Of a stretch of 64,000 bases of DNA, positions 25,056 to 33,740 are shown in pieces (position 1 is the stretch's first letter; every line of letters starts with the position of its first letter). Source of the DNA: Martinezella hainanensis (GTDB lineage Bacteria > Pseudomonadota > Alphaproteobacteria > Rhizobiales > Rhizobiaceae); the NCBI RefSeq assembly GCF_900094555.1, contig NZ_FMAC01000001.1, positions 310,001-374,000 of the forward strand, in the 5' to 3' direction. The notes beneath the pieces were generated by a model. That model did not search any database. It was not told the origin of the DNA and was given only the letters and a program-made list of their open reading frames with translations. A program made the translations under genes and the position numbers.

Positions 25056-25499
25056 ATGCCGATCACTGTGGCAACGCTCATTCTCGCCGGCATATCTCTG
25101 GTTCTGCAGAACGCGCTGATGGTGCGGATCACCCAGTCGGCGTCGACAGTGCTGATCGCCCTCGTGATCAATTCCTCTGTCGGCTTGTCGACATTGCTTG
25201 CGATCCTGATTTCGCGCAACGGCCTCGCCGGCCTTGCGGAAGCCGTCGGTGCCATCAGGCCGTGGGCCTTGCTACCAGGCCTGCTCGGCTCGTTCTTCGT
25301 CTTTGCCGGCATCCTGGGATATCAACGCCTTGGCGCGGCGCCCACCATCGCCGTACTCGTCGCCAGCCAGCTGCTGGCCGGCCTGGCATTCGATGCCACA
25401 ATATCCGGAAAGACGACGGCCGGCTTTGGCGTATGGCAGCTCGTCGGAACAGCGCTGCTCGTCACAGGCGCCGTGCTCGTTGCCGGCCGGAATGCCTAA
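25056..25499 (+). CDS. YdcZ/DUF606 family small DMT-type transporter
   Basis: 147 residues with about five hydrophobic helices and almost no polar loops. The pattern ILAGISLVLQNALMVRITQSAS, then RPWALLPGLLGSFFVFAGILGYQRLGAAPTIAVLVASQLLAGL is the DUF606 half-length EamA-like layout; such proteins work as dimers in the inner membrane. It is coupled to the preceding acetyltransferase gene. Its stop codon overlaps the thyA stop codon on the opposite strand (25496-25499). Confidence 0.85.
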   Translation: MPITVATLILAGISLVLQNALMVRITQSASTVLIALVINSSVGLSTLLAILISRNGLAGLAEAVGAIRPWALLPGLLGSFFVFAGILGYQRLGAAPTIAVLVASQLLAGLAFDATISGKTTAGFGVWQLVGTALLVTGAVLVAGRNA

Positions 25500-26416
25500 A
25501 CCGCGACTTCGGCCGCAATCGCGGCATGTGGCTCGTAGCCCACAACCTCGAAATCCTCGATGCGATAATCGTCAATGCTGTCGGGCTGGCGCAACAGGCG
25601 CAAAGTCGGGAACGGCTTCGGCTCACGGCTGAGCTGCTCGCGAATCGCATCCAGATGATTGAGATAGAGGTGAACGTCCCCGCCCGACCAGACCACCTCT
25701 CCGAGATCCATATCGACCTGCTGCGCGACCATGGCCAGCAAGGCCGCCTGCTGGCAGATGTTGAAGGGATTACCGAGGAACAGATCGCAGGAGCGCTGGA
25801 AAACCATCAGACTGAGACGCGGCCGCTTGCCGCCTTCTGCCGCGATGTTCGATACATGGAACTGATAGACCATATGGCAGGGATGCAGCGCCATGTCGGC
25901 CAGTTCGCCGACATTCCAGGCATGGAAAATCATGCGGCGGCTGCTGGGATTGGTCTTGAGGTCCTTGATGACGGTAGCGAGCTGGTCATGCACGCGACCC
26001 TCGGCGTCCCGCCACTGCCGCCACTGCTTGCCATAGACCGGGCCGAGATCGCCCCATTGGAGAGCGAAAGCTTCATCCTCGAGAACACGCTTCTCGAAGG
26101 CAAGCTGATCGATATCTTCGCCCGTCGCCTTACGATATTTCGCGAGCGGCCAGTCGGTCCAGATCCGTACATTTTCCTTCAGCAGATTGCGGATATTGGT
26201 GTCGCCGGTCAGGAACCAGAGCATTTCCTTGACGGCGAGCTTCCAGTAGACGCGCTTGGTCGTGAAGATCGGAATCTGCCCCTTCGAAAGATCGAAACGC
26301 ATCATGGCGCCGAGGCCGCTCAAGGTGCCGACGCCGGTACGGTCGATCCGGCGATCACCATGGTCGAGCAGATGCGCCATCAGGTCGAGATATTGATACT
26401 CAGGGTGACGAGCCAT
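25496..26416 (-). CDS. thyA: Thymidylate synthase
   Basis: 306 residues from the ATG at 26414-26416. It methylates dUMP with methylenetetrahydrofolate. Seen: RIDRTGVGTLSGLGAMMRFDL (phosphate loop), WGDLGPVYGKQWR, the catalytic Cys180 in LHPCHMVYQF, QRSCDLFLGNPFNI, and DVHLYLNH. It is longer than the E. coli enzyme because of insertions near residues 95-120 and 195-205. The window order thyA, accessory block, folA differs from a compact thyA-folA pair, suggesting later insertion between them. Confidence 0.96.
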   Translation of the reverse strand: MARHPEYQYLDLMAHLLDHGDRRIDRTGVGTLSGLGAMMRFDLSKGQIPIFTTKRVYWKLAVKEMLWFLTGDTNIRNLLKENVRIWTDWPLAKYRKATGEDIDQLAFEKRVLEDEAFALQWGDLGPVYGKQWRQWRDAEGRVHDQLATVIKDLKTNPSSRRMIFHAWNVGELADMALHPCHMVYQFHVSNIAAEGGKRPRLSLMVFQRSCDLFLGNPFNICQQAALLAMVAQQVDMDLGEVVWSGGDVHLYLNHLDAIREQLSREPKPFPTLRLLRQPDSIDDYRIEDFEVVGYEPHAAIAAEVAV

Positions 26417-26602
26417 CTTCCGCTCCGAAATCGCTTGAAATTTCCGGCCATGAGGCTTGCCCAAACAGCAACCCGCCGATTCCTTTTTCGCGATTTTAAT
26501 GACAAGCCGATACGAAACCAACCGCGGCGAAACGTAATTCAGGCAAATCTTGCGGCCTCACAGACAAACCGATGTTTCCGCGAAGCATTTATGACAATTG
26601 CC

Positions 26603-26631
26603 CTTCCCTTCGCCTGCGGAAAACACTATAT
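26603..26631 (+). promoter_or_regulatory. ssrA: Candidate sigma-70 promoter of ssrA
   Basis: CTTCCC (26603-26608) and CTATAT (26626-26631) are 17 bases apart, matching the alphaproteobacterial consensus at 4/6 and 6/6. The expected transcription start is near 26638, just before the tmRNA precursor. Confidence 0.6.
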
Positions 26632-26639
26632 CACCCTTG

Positions 26640-26985
26640 CCGGTCTTCGGGCCGGCTATGGCGATAAATGAGCGGTGTAATAAACCTATTGGACCCGGGG
26701 GCGGTACCCGGCGCCTCCACCAAAAACCGGCCGGCAAGACTGGCGTCAGACCGGCTTTTGATGGGGGCGAAACAGGATCGACAAGGGTGTAAAGATCGAC
26801 TTTTCGCTCGGCATTGTACCGCCGTTATCGGGCTAAAATTGTAGTTGCAAACGACAACTATGCGGAAGCTCGTCTCGCTGCTTAATCGCGGTGTGACACT
26901 TCAAATAAAGTCCTAAGGGGTCGCACTCTTAGGCGGGGTTCGAAGGCACCTGGCAACAGAAGCCTTCACCTTCTTCTCCAGTGCT
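26640..26985 (+). ncRNA. ssrA: tmRNA, circularly permuted two-piece alphaproteobacterial type
   Basis: The acceptor piece comes first and ends CGCCTCCACCA with the CCA at 26720-26722. After a short intervening segment the coding piece begins GGGGGCGAAACAGGATCGAC at 26763. The two ends pair into a 7-bp acceptor stem whose third pair is G-U, the alanine identity element of tRNA-Ala and tmRNA. The resume codon is GCA at 26847 and the tag frame (26847-26885) reads ANDNYAEARLAA then TAA. The spacer must be removed to give two RNAs. It rescues stalled ribosomes and tags nascent chains for ClpXP. Outer ends are approximate. Confidence 0.93.
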
Positions 26986-27088
26986 ATATTATAGATCGAC
27001 ATGCGGTGACTCGCGCATAGGGCTTTTCCGGCGGCGTTCAGCGTGGCATAAGCCTATAAAAAACATGGCCAACGAAAGACAGGAAAGC

Positions 27089-27601
27089 ATGGGGCAGGAT
27101 CATATCCGCTACGACATTTTGGCACAGGACGCCCTGCGTGGAGTGATCCGCAAGGTGTTGACCGAGGTCGGCGCCACAGGCCGCCTGCCCGGTGACCACC
27201 ATTTCTTCATCACATTTCTGACGGGCGCTCCCGGCGTGCGCATTTCGCAGCACCTGAAGGCGAAGTATCCCGAGCAGATGACCATCGTCATCCAGCACCA
27301 GTTCTGGGATCTGAAGATCAGCGAAAGCCAATTCGAGATCGGCCTCTCGTTCTCCGACGTTCCTGAAAAGCTGGTCGTGCCCTTTAACGCCATCCGCGGC
27401 TTCTATGACCCCTCCGTCAATTTCGAGCTGGAATTCGACGTACCGCTGGCCGACGAAGAAGAAGAGACCTCCTCCAGCGAGATAACCGCCTATCCGGTGC
27501 CGGTCGAAGGCGAAGAGGCGCCGACGGCAGCAGCCAAGGAAGGCGAAGAAAAGAAGCCGGGATCGGTCGTCTCTCTCGACGCATTCCGCAAGAAGCAGTA
27601 G
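27089..27601 (+). CDS. sspB: SspB, ClpXP adaptor for ssrA-tagged proteins (alpha type)
   Basis: 170 residues from ATG 27089, preceded by AGGAAAGC; the upstream ATG at 27065 lacks a ribosome site. The folded part (HIRYDILAQDALRGVIRKVLTEV, HHFFITFLTG, VVPFNAIRGFYDPSVNFELEF) matches alphaproteobacterial SspB, which binds the tmRNA tag and delivers substrates to ClpX. A flexible acidic linker (~115-155) leads to a C-terminal tail VVSLDAFRKKQ, likely the ClpX-binding motif. The gene lies directly after ssrA, so tag and adaptor are neighbours. A terminator follows at 27610. Confidence 0.94.
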   Translation: MGQDHIRYDILAQDALRGVIRKVLTEVGATGRLPGDHHFFITFLTGAPGVRISQHLKAKYPEQMTIVIQHQFWDLKISESQFEIGLSFSDVPEKLVVPFNAIRGFYDPSVNFELEFDVPLADEEEETSSSEITAYPVPVEGEEAPTAAAKEGEEKKPGSVVSLDAFRKKQ

Positions 27602-27609
27602 GCATTGGA

Positions 27610-27635
27610 GGGGAAGCATTCGCTTCCCCCTTTTC
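27610..27635 (+). terminator. Intrinsic terminator after sspB
   Basis: GGGGAAGC (27610-27617) pairs perfectly with GCTTCCCC (27622-27629) around an ATTC loop, followed by CTTTT. It begins eight bases after the sspB stop and separates it from the DUF4169 gene. Confidence 0.88.
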
Positions 27636-27657
27636 ATATCGGCAATGGAAGAGATCG

Positions 27658-27852
27658 ATGAGCGCCGAAATCGTCAATCTGCGCCAGTTTCGCAAGAAGC
27701 AGGCCCGCTCGGACAAGGAAAAGCAGGCGGAGCAGAACCGTATCGCTTTCGGGCGAACCAAGGCCGAGAAGAAGCTGACGACGACACTTAACGAAAAGGC
27801 CGCAAAGACGCACGAGGCTGGGCGAATCGAGACCAAGAAGACCGAAGACTAG
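27658..27852 (+). CDS. DUF4169 family small basic protein
   Basis: 64 residues, start preceded by GGAAGAG. The N-terminus EIVNLRQFRKKQARSDKEKQAEQNRIAFGRTKAEK is the family signature; the rest is charged and probably helical or disordered. No function is known to me. It has a short motif IVNLRQFRKKQ resembling the C-terminal tail of the upstream SspB (VVSLDAFRKKQ), which may reflect binding to the same partner. Position between sspB and an RHH protein is a familiar rhizobial arrangement. Confidence 0.82.
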   Translation: MSAEIVNLRQFRKKQARSDKEKQAEQNRIAFGRTKAEKKLTTTLNEKAAKTHEAGRIETKKTED

Positions 27853-27956
27853 TTTAGACCCCGAGATAAAAAACTTCAGAAATCAGTTGCTTACTTCCGC
27901 ATTTTGAATCACTTTCAGAAATATCCCACCATTTCCGATTTTTGATCGATCCGCCG

Positions 27957-28169
27957 ATGATCCGTAAACATTCCGCGACGCTGCATGGCCATCGCACAAG
28001 CTTTTCCCTTGAAGATGCCTTCTGGACAGAACTGAAGGCTATCGCCAACGCGCGCGGCATGTCGCTCGCAGCGCTAATCTCCGAGATCGATGACGGACGC
28101 GAAGCCGGCAGCAATCTCTCCTCCGCGCTCCGCCTCTATGTCCTCAAATGGCTGAAAGATCGCAATTGA
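27957..28169 (+). CDS. Ribbon-helix-helix domain protein (RHH_4 type)
   Basis: 70 residues from ATG 27957; a TTG at 27942 could extend it by five. The sequence IRKHSATLHGHRTSFSLEDAFWTELKAIANARGMSLAALISEID matches the RHH_4 family, in which a beta strand and two helices dimerise to bind DNA. Small stand-alone regulators of this kind are common in alphaproteobacteria, sometimes misnamed arylsulfate sulfotransferase. No cognate operator is recognisable. A rhizobial repeat follows directly. Confidence 0.82.
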   Translation: MIRKHSATLHGHRTSFSLEDAFWTELKAIANARGMSLAALISEIDDGREAGSNLSSALRLYVLKWLKDRN

Positions 28170-28173
28170 TCTG

Positions 28174-28279
28174 CTAGAGCAATTCCAGGAAAAGTGCGTA
28201 GCGGTTTTCCGTCCGGAATTGCGTAAAAACAAAAGGATAGAGTGTTTTCGCGATTCGAAGAAAAGCGGAAAGGCTCTAG
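28174..28279. repeat. Rhizobial mosaic repeat, copy A
   Basis: Bounded by inverted CTAGAGC (28174-28180) and GCTCTAG (28273-28279). It contains GCAATTCCAGGAAAAGTGCG, the inner palindrome AAAACCGCTT-like block, and GGAATTGCGTAAAAAC. About 60 bases match the reverse complement of 54121-54181 with only a few differences. It lies between the RHH gene and the convergent AsmA-like gene. No coding potential. Confidence 0.85.
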
Positions 28280-28340
28280 CACGGGGCTTGCGGCAACCTC
28301 GCGAGTACGCTTACTTCATTCGATACGGATCGGTTCGCAA

Positions 28341-28360
28341 TTGCCCAGCCTACTGGGCAA
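28341..28360. other. Stem-loop around the asmA-like stop codon
   Basis: TTGCCCAG (28341-28348) pairs perfectly with CTGGGCAA (28353-28360), and the stop codon of the AsmA-like gene (28350-28352) lies in the four-base loop. There is no T-run on either strand, so it is only a possible transcript-end or stability structure. Confidence 0.5.
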
Positions 28361-31300
28361 CTCCCGGTAATTCATTGAAGTTCAAAGGTGCCGTCGTTTG
28401 CGGAGCAGGACTATTGAGCGGATGCTGAGCTTCCGCCTTGGTTCGCGCGTCAGCCGCCGCCTTGGCCTTGGCTGCTTCCTCCGCTGCCTGCTTGGCGCGT
28501 GCGTCTTCCTCCGCCTGCTTCTGCGCAGCCGCCTGCCGGGCTAAATCGCGTAACCGTTCCTCTTCCGCACGGCGCTGCTGCTCGATGGCGGCATCGCGCT
28601 GGCGCTGGGCCTCGCGCACGCCTGCCGCATATTTGTAAAGCGCTACCTCACGCCGCAGCCGTTGCTTCTCAAGCACATTGGCCTGCAGGCGCTCGACACG
28701 CCGGCGTTCACGCTCGAATGCCCGGACCGACAGGAAGCTGGTCACATCCGTTACGTCCATTGTCCGACCAGGTGCAGCCAGCGGTCCGGCAAAATCGAGG
28801 CGCAAGGCCGGCTCCGCCCCGCTCAGCGCTTCGACGCCGGCATTGAAATCGATGCCGAGAGAGCCGCGCATACGCTCATCCGGCAGACTGATTTCAGCAT
28901 TGCCCGAAAGTTTTGCCAGATCGTTGCTCGCAGCAATATTCGTAGCCCGCGCCACGCCCGCGGAGATGTTGAAGGGTATGGTCGTGGCCGAAAGGACCGC
29001 TTCGCCATTATTGAGCAACGTCTGCACGATCGGCAGCACCTTGGCGGCGGTGATATCGCCCTGGATCTGATCCGTCGCCGAAAGGAGCGGAGGCAGGACA
29101 GAGAGATTGAGGCCACGCACATGCGTCTCGCCGACCTTCATTTCGCCCGAGCCGCTGGCATTGGCCGCAAGGTCGGCAATGCTCTTGCCGCTTGCCTCGG
29201 CATTCATCGCAAGACCGAAGCGACCTGTGGCAAGCGGCGCTCCGTCGCGCTGCCAGGCGACCGTCGCAAGATCGCCATTGGCGAGGCTGAGCTTCGCCTG
29301 CAGCAGGCCGGTACCGTCGGAATTGGCGAACATCGCGCTTCCGGTCAGCGTGCCGCCATTCCAGCCGCCCGTCAGATCGTTAAGCCGCAATTCTTCGCCC
29401 TTATAGGTTACATTGGCGGTGAAATTCGAAATGGGACCGAATATGCCGGGCCATACCTGCTTTGCGGAAAGCTTGACGCCGATATCCATCCCGCTGAAAG
29501 CTGGCAAGCCGAGCTTATCCTGATTGAGAGCCCCCGTTTTCGGATCGCTCATCGGCCCGTAGATGGCTTCCGCCAGCCAATCGAGATCCGCCTTGTCGAG
29601 CGACAATTCGCCTGATGCCTTGAGATTCGGTGCTTTCCGATCGATGGTCAGTGTACCGGACATGTTGTTGTCGGCAAACAGCCCCTTCATGTCCGAAAAC
29701 ACGATCTTGTCCGGGTTCAGCGCGGCATTGGCCTGGAACTTGACCGGCAAGCCGGCGCCCATCTGCGGAATGCCGATACCGTTCATTACGAAATAAGGAT
29801 CGATGTCGGCACTTTCGAGCGATAGCGCTATGTTGCCATTGAGGAAGGTGGCAGGACGGACATCCACCTTGCCGTTTGCGGTAAACGACGTCTTGTCGGT
29901 CGCAAAGGTGAGAGCGGCATCCGCCGGATCGGTACCACTTGCAGACACTTTCAGCGTCAGACGGCCATTGGCATCGGCTTCGACGGGCAACGGATCGAGA
30001 CCCGCCTGGCCGAACAGGATCGACGTCACCGAATTTTCCAGCGTTCCTTCTAGGGTCGTGGTGCCCTTGCCCGTGAAAGCCGAAAGATCGGACATGCGAT
30101 AATCGAAATTGACGCGGCTGCCGTTGGAAACGCCGGCTAGCGTCACCGTCAGCGCGTTGTCCTGATCGCCGCCGAGCGTCACTGCGCCGCGAAGCGCAGT
30201 GTTTCCATACCATGCAGCATTGCGCACCAACCGGTCCATGACGGGATGATGCGGCAAATGCTGGCGCAGCATTTCGAAGAACGGCCCCGGATCGGCGGCC
30301 TTGAAGGTGATCTCGCCCGATCCCTTGTAGTCGGAAGGCGAACCGTCAGCGCGGCCGGTTGCGGTGATTTCGGCTCCGGCAACGTTGCGCACCGAAAGCT
30401 TGTCGAGCGTCAGAGCACCATCGGCGACGGAAAATGAGGTATCGACATTATCGGCCGGCACGCCGAAAGCCATGAATTTTTCGGCCTGCAGATGCGCCGT
30501 GATCCGGTGATCGAAGAGGGATTCCCCGGCATCCTGGCCGGTAAAGAGCCCGGTCAGTGCCCTCAGCGCGTCAAGGTCGAGGGCATCGCCGATCAGGTCG
30601 ACGGCAAGCTTTGGCGGGGCCTTGTCCGTCCCGCTCTGGCGATCGATCCGACCTTTCAGCGTGGCCGAACCAATGGCGATCTCAAGGTTTTCAAAGCGCT
30701 GCTCGTCATGCTGCAGGCTGACATCGGCGGAAAATCCGGCCTGGCGCAGCTGCCGGATCGACGGATCGACGGACCCTACAAGCCATGATGCCAACCCTGA
30801 GGGCTGGTTCGACGCGACGACCAGATTGCCGATGAAATTCGGCTCGCCGCGCAGCATGAGATTGCCCCGCGCCTCGACCTGCGTGCGTCCAGGCATCATG
30901 CCGATCGCATGATCGATCTTCCATCCCGTTCCCGCCGGCTCGAGATCGAGCTGCACGTCGCGTATGGTCGTGTCGCCTGCCACGATCGCCGGCAGCCGAA
31001 AGGTCGCCTTGCCCGGAACCTGTGGCACGGGGATTTCGGCAGCGATCGCAATCAGACTGTTCAAGCGCTGCCGCGCCGAAATTGCCGGGTTGCGATTGGT
31101 CTTGCCGTTGGTGCCCTTGTTGCTGCCGAGACGGTTGACGTCGATCTGTTGCCCGTCGGCCGTCAACAGGAATTCCGGCTTGGAACCCGTGTCCAGCGTC
31201 GCCTCGCCGGTCACGACATAGGGATCGTCATCGGCGCCGACTTCGAGACGGTACTCGGGAACGCGAATGCGATCATTCGTCAGCTCGAAACGGCCCTTGA

Positions 31301-32081
31301 TGCGGGGCTGCGCCTTCTGATCGGCTGAATCATGGGCTTGTTTGTCGTTGACCCCGGCCGTGAAGGAACCCATGTAATCGGGCTTGCTGTTGACCAGTTT
31401 CAACTCGCCGTCGAGATCGACATTAAGCGGATGGCGATCCGGCATCAGCCGGGTGCGAACGCGCAAGACGCCGTTGTCATCGGGCTGACTGCTGGAAACA
31501 GTGAAATTGCCATGCTCATTGTCGAGCGCCGCATCGCCCTCGATGCGCCATGGACCGGCAAGCGATCTCGCCGACATCTGGGCGTTCAGGCCCGTAACAT
31601 GCCGAGTCCTGCCCGTTTGCTCGTCGATGAAGAGAATATCGCCGTCTTCGACATGAACGCTTTCGAGCACTACGGATTTTGCAGGAATTTCCGGCTGGCT
31701 GCCGCGCATCCAGTCGAGTGTGCCATCCTTCAGCAGCCGCAGCCGCACCTTGGGCTTGGATACCCGCATGTCGAAGATCAGCGCTTCGCCAGAAAGGAAA
31801 GGCGCGAGTTCCGCATCCATGGAGAATTCGGCGATCTGCACCAGCGGCGTGCCATCAGGTTCCTGGCCGACACGGACATCGTGCAGCGTCACCGACGGGA
31901 ACGGCAGGAGGCGGGCATCCACGGTGCCGTGAACGGTCACCTTCTTGCCGATGATGCGGCTCGCCTGATCCTCGAAATTCTTGCGAAAATCGGTCCAGTC
32001 TATGAAGAGCGGAGCGAGCAGCGCCACGAACAGCACCACCACGAGCAATCCACCCAGAAAAACCAGGACCTTACCTAACAA
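28350..32081 (-). CDS. Giant AsmA-family envelope protein
   Basis: 1243 residues from a TTG at 32079-32081 (GGAG ten bases upstream). One N-terminal transmembrane anchor (VLVFLGGLLVVVLFVALLAPLFI) is followed by the AsmA N-domain (FEDQASRIIGKKVTVHGTVDARLLPFPSVTLHDV) and about 1000 residues of repeated beta-strands ending in an AsmA C-domain. This is the architecture of the TamB/YhdP-type proteins that carry lipids between membranes. The last ~130 residues are an Arg/Glu/Ala-rich coiled coil (RRVERLQANVLEKQRLRRE...), an unusual cytoplasm-like tail for a periplasmic protein, then a Pro-rich end. Monocistronic. Confidence 0.88.
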   Translation of the reverse strand: MLGKVLVFLGGLLVVVLFVALLAPLFIDWTDFRKNFEDQASRIIGKKVTVHGTVDARLLPFPSVTLHDVRVGQEPDGTPLVQIAEFSMDAELAPFLSGEALIFDMRVSKPKVRLRLLKDGTLDWMRGSQPEIPAKSVVLESVHVEDGDILFIDEQTGRTRHVTGLNAQMSARSLAGPWRIEGDAALDNEHGNFTVSSSQPDDNGVLRVRTRLMPDRHPLNVDLDGELKLVNSKPDYMGSFTAGVNDKQAHDSADQKAQPRIKGRFELTNDRIRVPEYRLEVGADDDPYVVTGEATLDTGSKPEFLLTADGQQIDVNRLGSNKGTNGKTNRNPAISARQRLNSLIAIAAEIPVPQVPGKATFRLPAIVAGDTTIRDVQLDLEPAGTGWKIDHAIGMMPGRTQVEARGNLMLRGEPNFIGNLVVASNQPSGLASWLVGSVDPSIRQLRQAGFSADVSLQHDEQRFENLEIAIGSATLKGRIDRQSGTDKAPPKLAVDLIGDALDLDALRALTGLFTGQDAGESLFDHRITAHLQAEKFMAFGVPADNVDTSFSVADGALTLDKLSVRNVAGAEITATGRADGSPSDYKGSGEITFKAADPGPFFEMLRQHLPHHPVMDRLVRNAAWYGNTALRGAVTLGGDQDNALTVTLAGVSNGSRVNFDYRMSDLSAFTGKGTTTLEGTLENSVTSILFGQAGLDPLPVEADANGRLTLKVSASGTDPADAALTFATDKTSFTANGKVDVRPATFLNGNIALSLESADIDPYFVMNGIGIPQMGAGLPVKFQANAALNPDKIVFSDMKGLFADNNMSGTLTIDRKAPNLKASGELSLDKADLDWLAEAIYGPMSDPKTGALNQDKLGLPAFSGMDIGVKLSAKQVWPGIFGPISNFTANVTYKGEELRLNDLTGGWNGGTLTGSAMFANSDGTGLLQAKLSLANGDLATVAWQRDGAPLATGRFGLAMNAEASGKSIADLAANASGSGEMKVGETHVRGLNLSVLPPLLSATDQIQGDITAAKVLPIVQTLLNNGEAVLSATTIPFNISAGVARATNIAASNDLAKLSGNAEISLPDERMRGSLGIDFNAGVEALSGAEPALRLDFAGPLAAPGRTMDVTDVTSFLSVRAFERERRRVERLQANVLEKQRLRREVALYKYAAGVREAQRQRDAAIEQQRRAEEERLRDLARQAAAQKQAEEDARAKQAAEEAAKAKAAADARTKAEAQHPLNSPAPQTTAPLNFNELPGVAQ

Positions 32082-32327
32082 CGCGTATCGTCTCCAATCT
32101 TCATTCCCAACATATGCAGGTGTCGCTTATCAGAGCGCATACACGGCATAACCTAGAATATGCACAGTTCTACCCGATCCCTGCCGATGACAGCAGCTCT
32201 TTTTAAGAGGTATGCCACCCATCTAGCGCATGCATGTGGCTTTTCATGACAAAAACCGGAAAGTGCGGCTGCAGCCTAGCGTCATTCGTGCCTGTAGCAA
32301 GCCAAGATCATGAAAATATTCCATCTT

Positions 32328-33740
32328 TCAGTGCCTGCGGAATATCTTCCCCGGATTGAAAATGGCATCCGGATCGAGCGACTCCTTGATCTGGCGCATC
32401 AGATCGACCGCATCGCCAAGTTCCTGCTCGAGAAATGCCATCTTTCCCTGCCCTATCCCATGTTCGCCCGTGCATGTGCCGTCCATGGCAAGCGCACGCG
32501 CATTGAGGCGGGCGACGAAATTCTCGACGACGGCGATCCCTTCCGGGGTCTTGTCGTCGAACAGGACGAGCACATGGAAATTGCCGTCACCGGCATGGCC
32601 GACGATGGGTGCCAGCAAGCCGTGCGCCTCAATATCGGCCTGGGTTTCCGCGACGCATTCGGCAAGCCGCGAGATCGGCACGCAGACATCAGTCGACAGG
32701 GCAGCCAGCTCCGGCGCCAGCGCGCGGCAGGCCCAATAGGCATCGTGGCGGGCTTTCCAGAGCTTGTTGCGCTCCTCCGCATTGCTTGTCCAAAGGAATT
32801 TGCCGCCACCGCATTCGGCCGCAATCTCGGCAAATTGCGCCGATTGCAGCGCAACGGTCTCATCGGTGCCATGGAACTCGAGGAAAAGCGTCGGCTTCTC
32901 ATCATAGGTCAGGCCGGAATAGCGATTGCAGGCCCGCATCTGCATGGCATCCAGCAACTCGATGCGCGCGACGGGTACACCCATCTGGATCGTCATGATG
33001 ACGGCATCGCAGGCCGACTTGACATCAGGAAAAGCACAGGCGCCGCCGGCGATCTTCTGCGGAATGCCCTGCAGGCGCAGCGTGACCGAGGTCAGCACGC
33101 CGAGCGTGCCCTCGGCGCCGACGAAAAGTCGCGTCAGATCATAACCGGCGGATGATTTCTTCGCTCGTCGAGCGGTGCGGATTTCCTCGCCATTGGCGGT
33201 GACCACGGTCACGGACAGAACATTGTCCTTCATCGTGCCATAGCGCACGGCATTCGTGCCCGATGCCCGCGTCGATGCCATGCCGCCGATCGAGGCGTTG
33301 GCACCCGGATCGATCGGAAAGAACAGACCGGTGTCGCGCAGATAAGTATTGAGCTGTTCGCGCGTGACGCCAGGTTCTACCGTGCAATCCAGATCCTCGG
33401 CATTGACCTCGATAATGCGGTTCATGCGGCTGAAATCGATGGAGATGCCGCCCTGTGGCGCATTCACCTGGCCTTCGAGCGAAGAGCCCGTGCCGAAGGG
33501 AATGACCGGAACCTTGTGCTCAGCGCATGTCTTGACGACGGTCTGCACATCTGCCCGTGTTTCGGCAAAAACCACGCCGTCCGGGAGCTGCGATGGGATA
33601 TAGGTCGTCGTGTGAGCGTGCTGGGCGCGAAAACTCTCGCCGGTCTGGAAGCGCTCTCCGAAAGCCTGTTTGAGAATGCCGAGAACGGCTGCTATCCCTG
33701 CCTCGTTACGTGCCCCCGCCTTCGCATCAGCCAGAACCAT
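32328..33740 (-). CDS. FAD-linked D-lactate/2-hydroxyacid dehydrogenase (GlcD/LDHD type)
   Basis: 470 residues. The PCMH-type FAD domain is at ~55-230 (VPVIPFGTGSSLEGQVNAPQGG, DPGANASIGGMASTRASGTNAVRYGTM, FVGAEGTLGVLTSVTLRL). The C-terminal catalytic domain carries the metal-binding histidines in GHAGDGNFHVLVL and the ending GTCTGEHGIGQGKM, as in D-lactate dehydrogenase (cytochrome) and glycolate oxidase subunit GlcD. It oxidises D-2-hydroxyacids and passes electrons to a membrane acceptor. No glcE or glcF is adjacent, so the single-subunit LDHD role is the better guess. Confidence 0.92.
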   Translation of the reverse strand: MVLADAKAGARNEAGIAAVLGILKQAFGERFQTGESFRAQHAHTTTYIPSQLPDGVVFAETRADVQTVVKTCAEHKVPVIPFGTGSSLEGQVNAPQGGISIDFSRMNRIIEVNAEDLDCTVEPGVTREQLNTYLRDTGLFFPIDPGANASIGGMASTRASGTNAVRYGTMKDNVLSVTVVTANGEEIRTARRAKKSSAGYDLTRLFVGAEGTLGVLTSVTLRLQGIPQKIAGGACAFPDVKSACDAVIMTIQMGVPVARIELLDAMQMRACNRYSGLTYDEKPTLFLEFHGTDETVALQSAQFAEIAAECGGGKFLWTSNAEERNKLWKARHDAYWACRALAPELAALSTDVCVPISRLAECVAETQADIEAHGLLAPIVGHAGDGNFHVLVLFDDKTPEGIAVVENFVARLNARALAMDGTCTGEHGIGQGKMAFLEQELGDAVDLMRQIKESLDPDAIFNPGKIFRRH

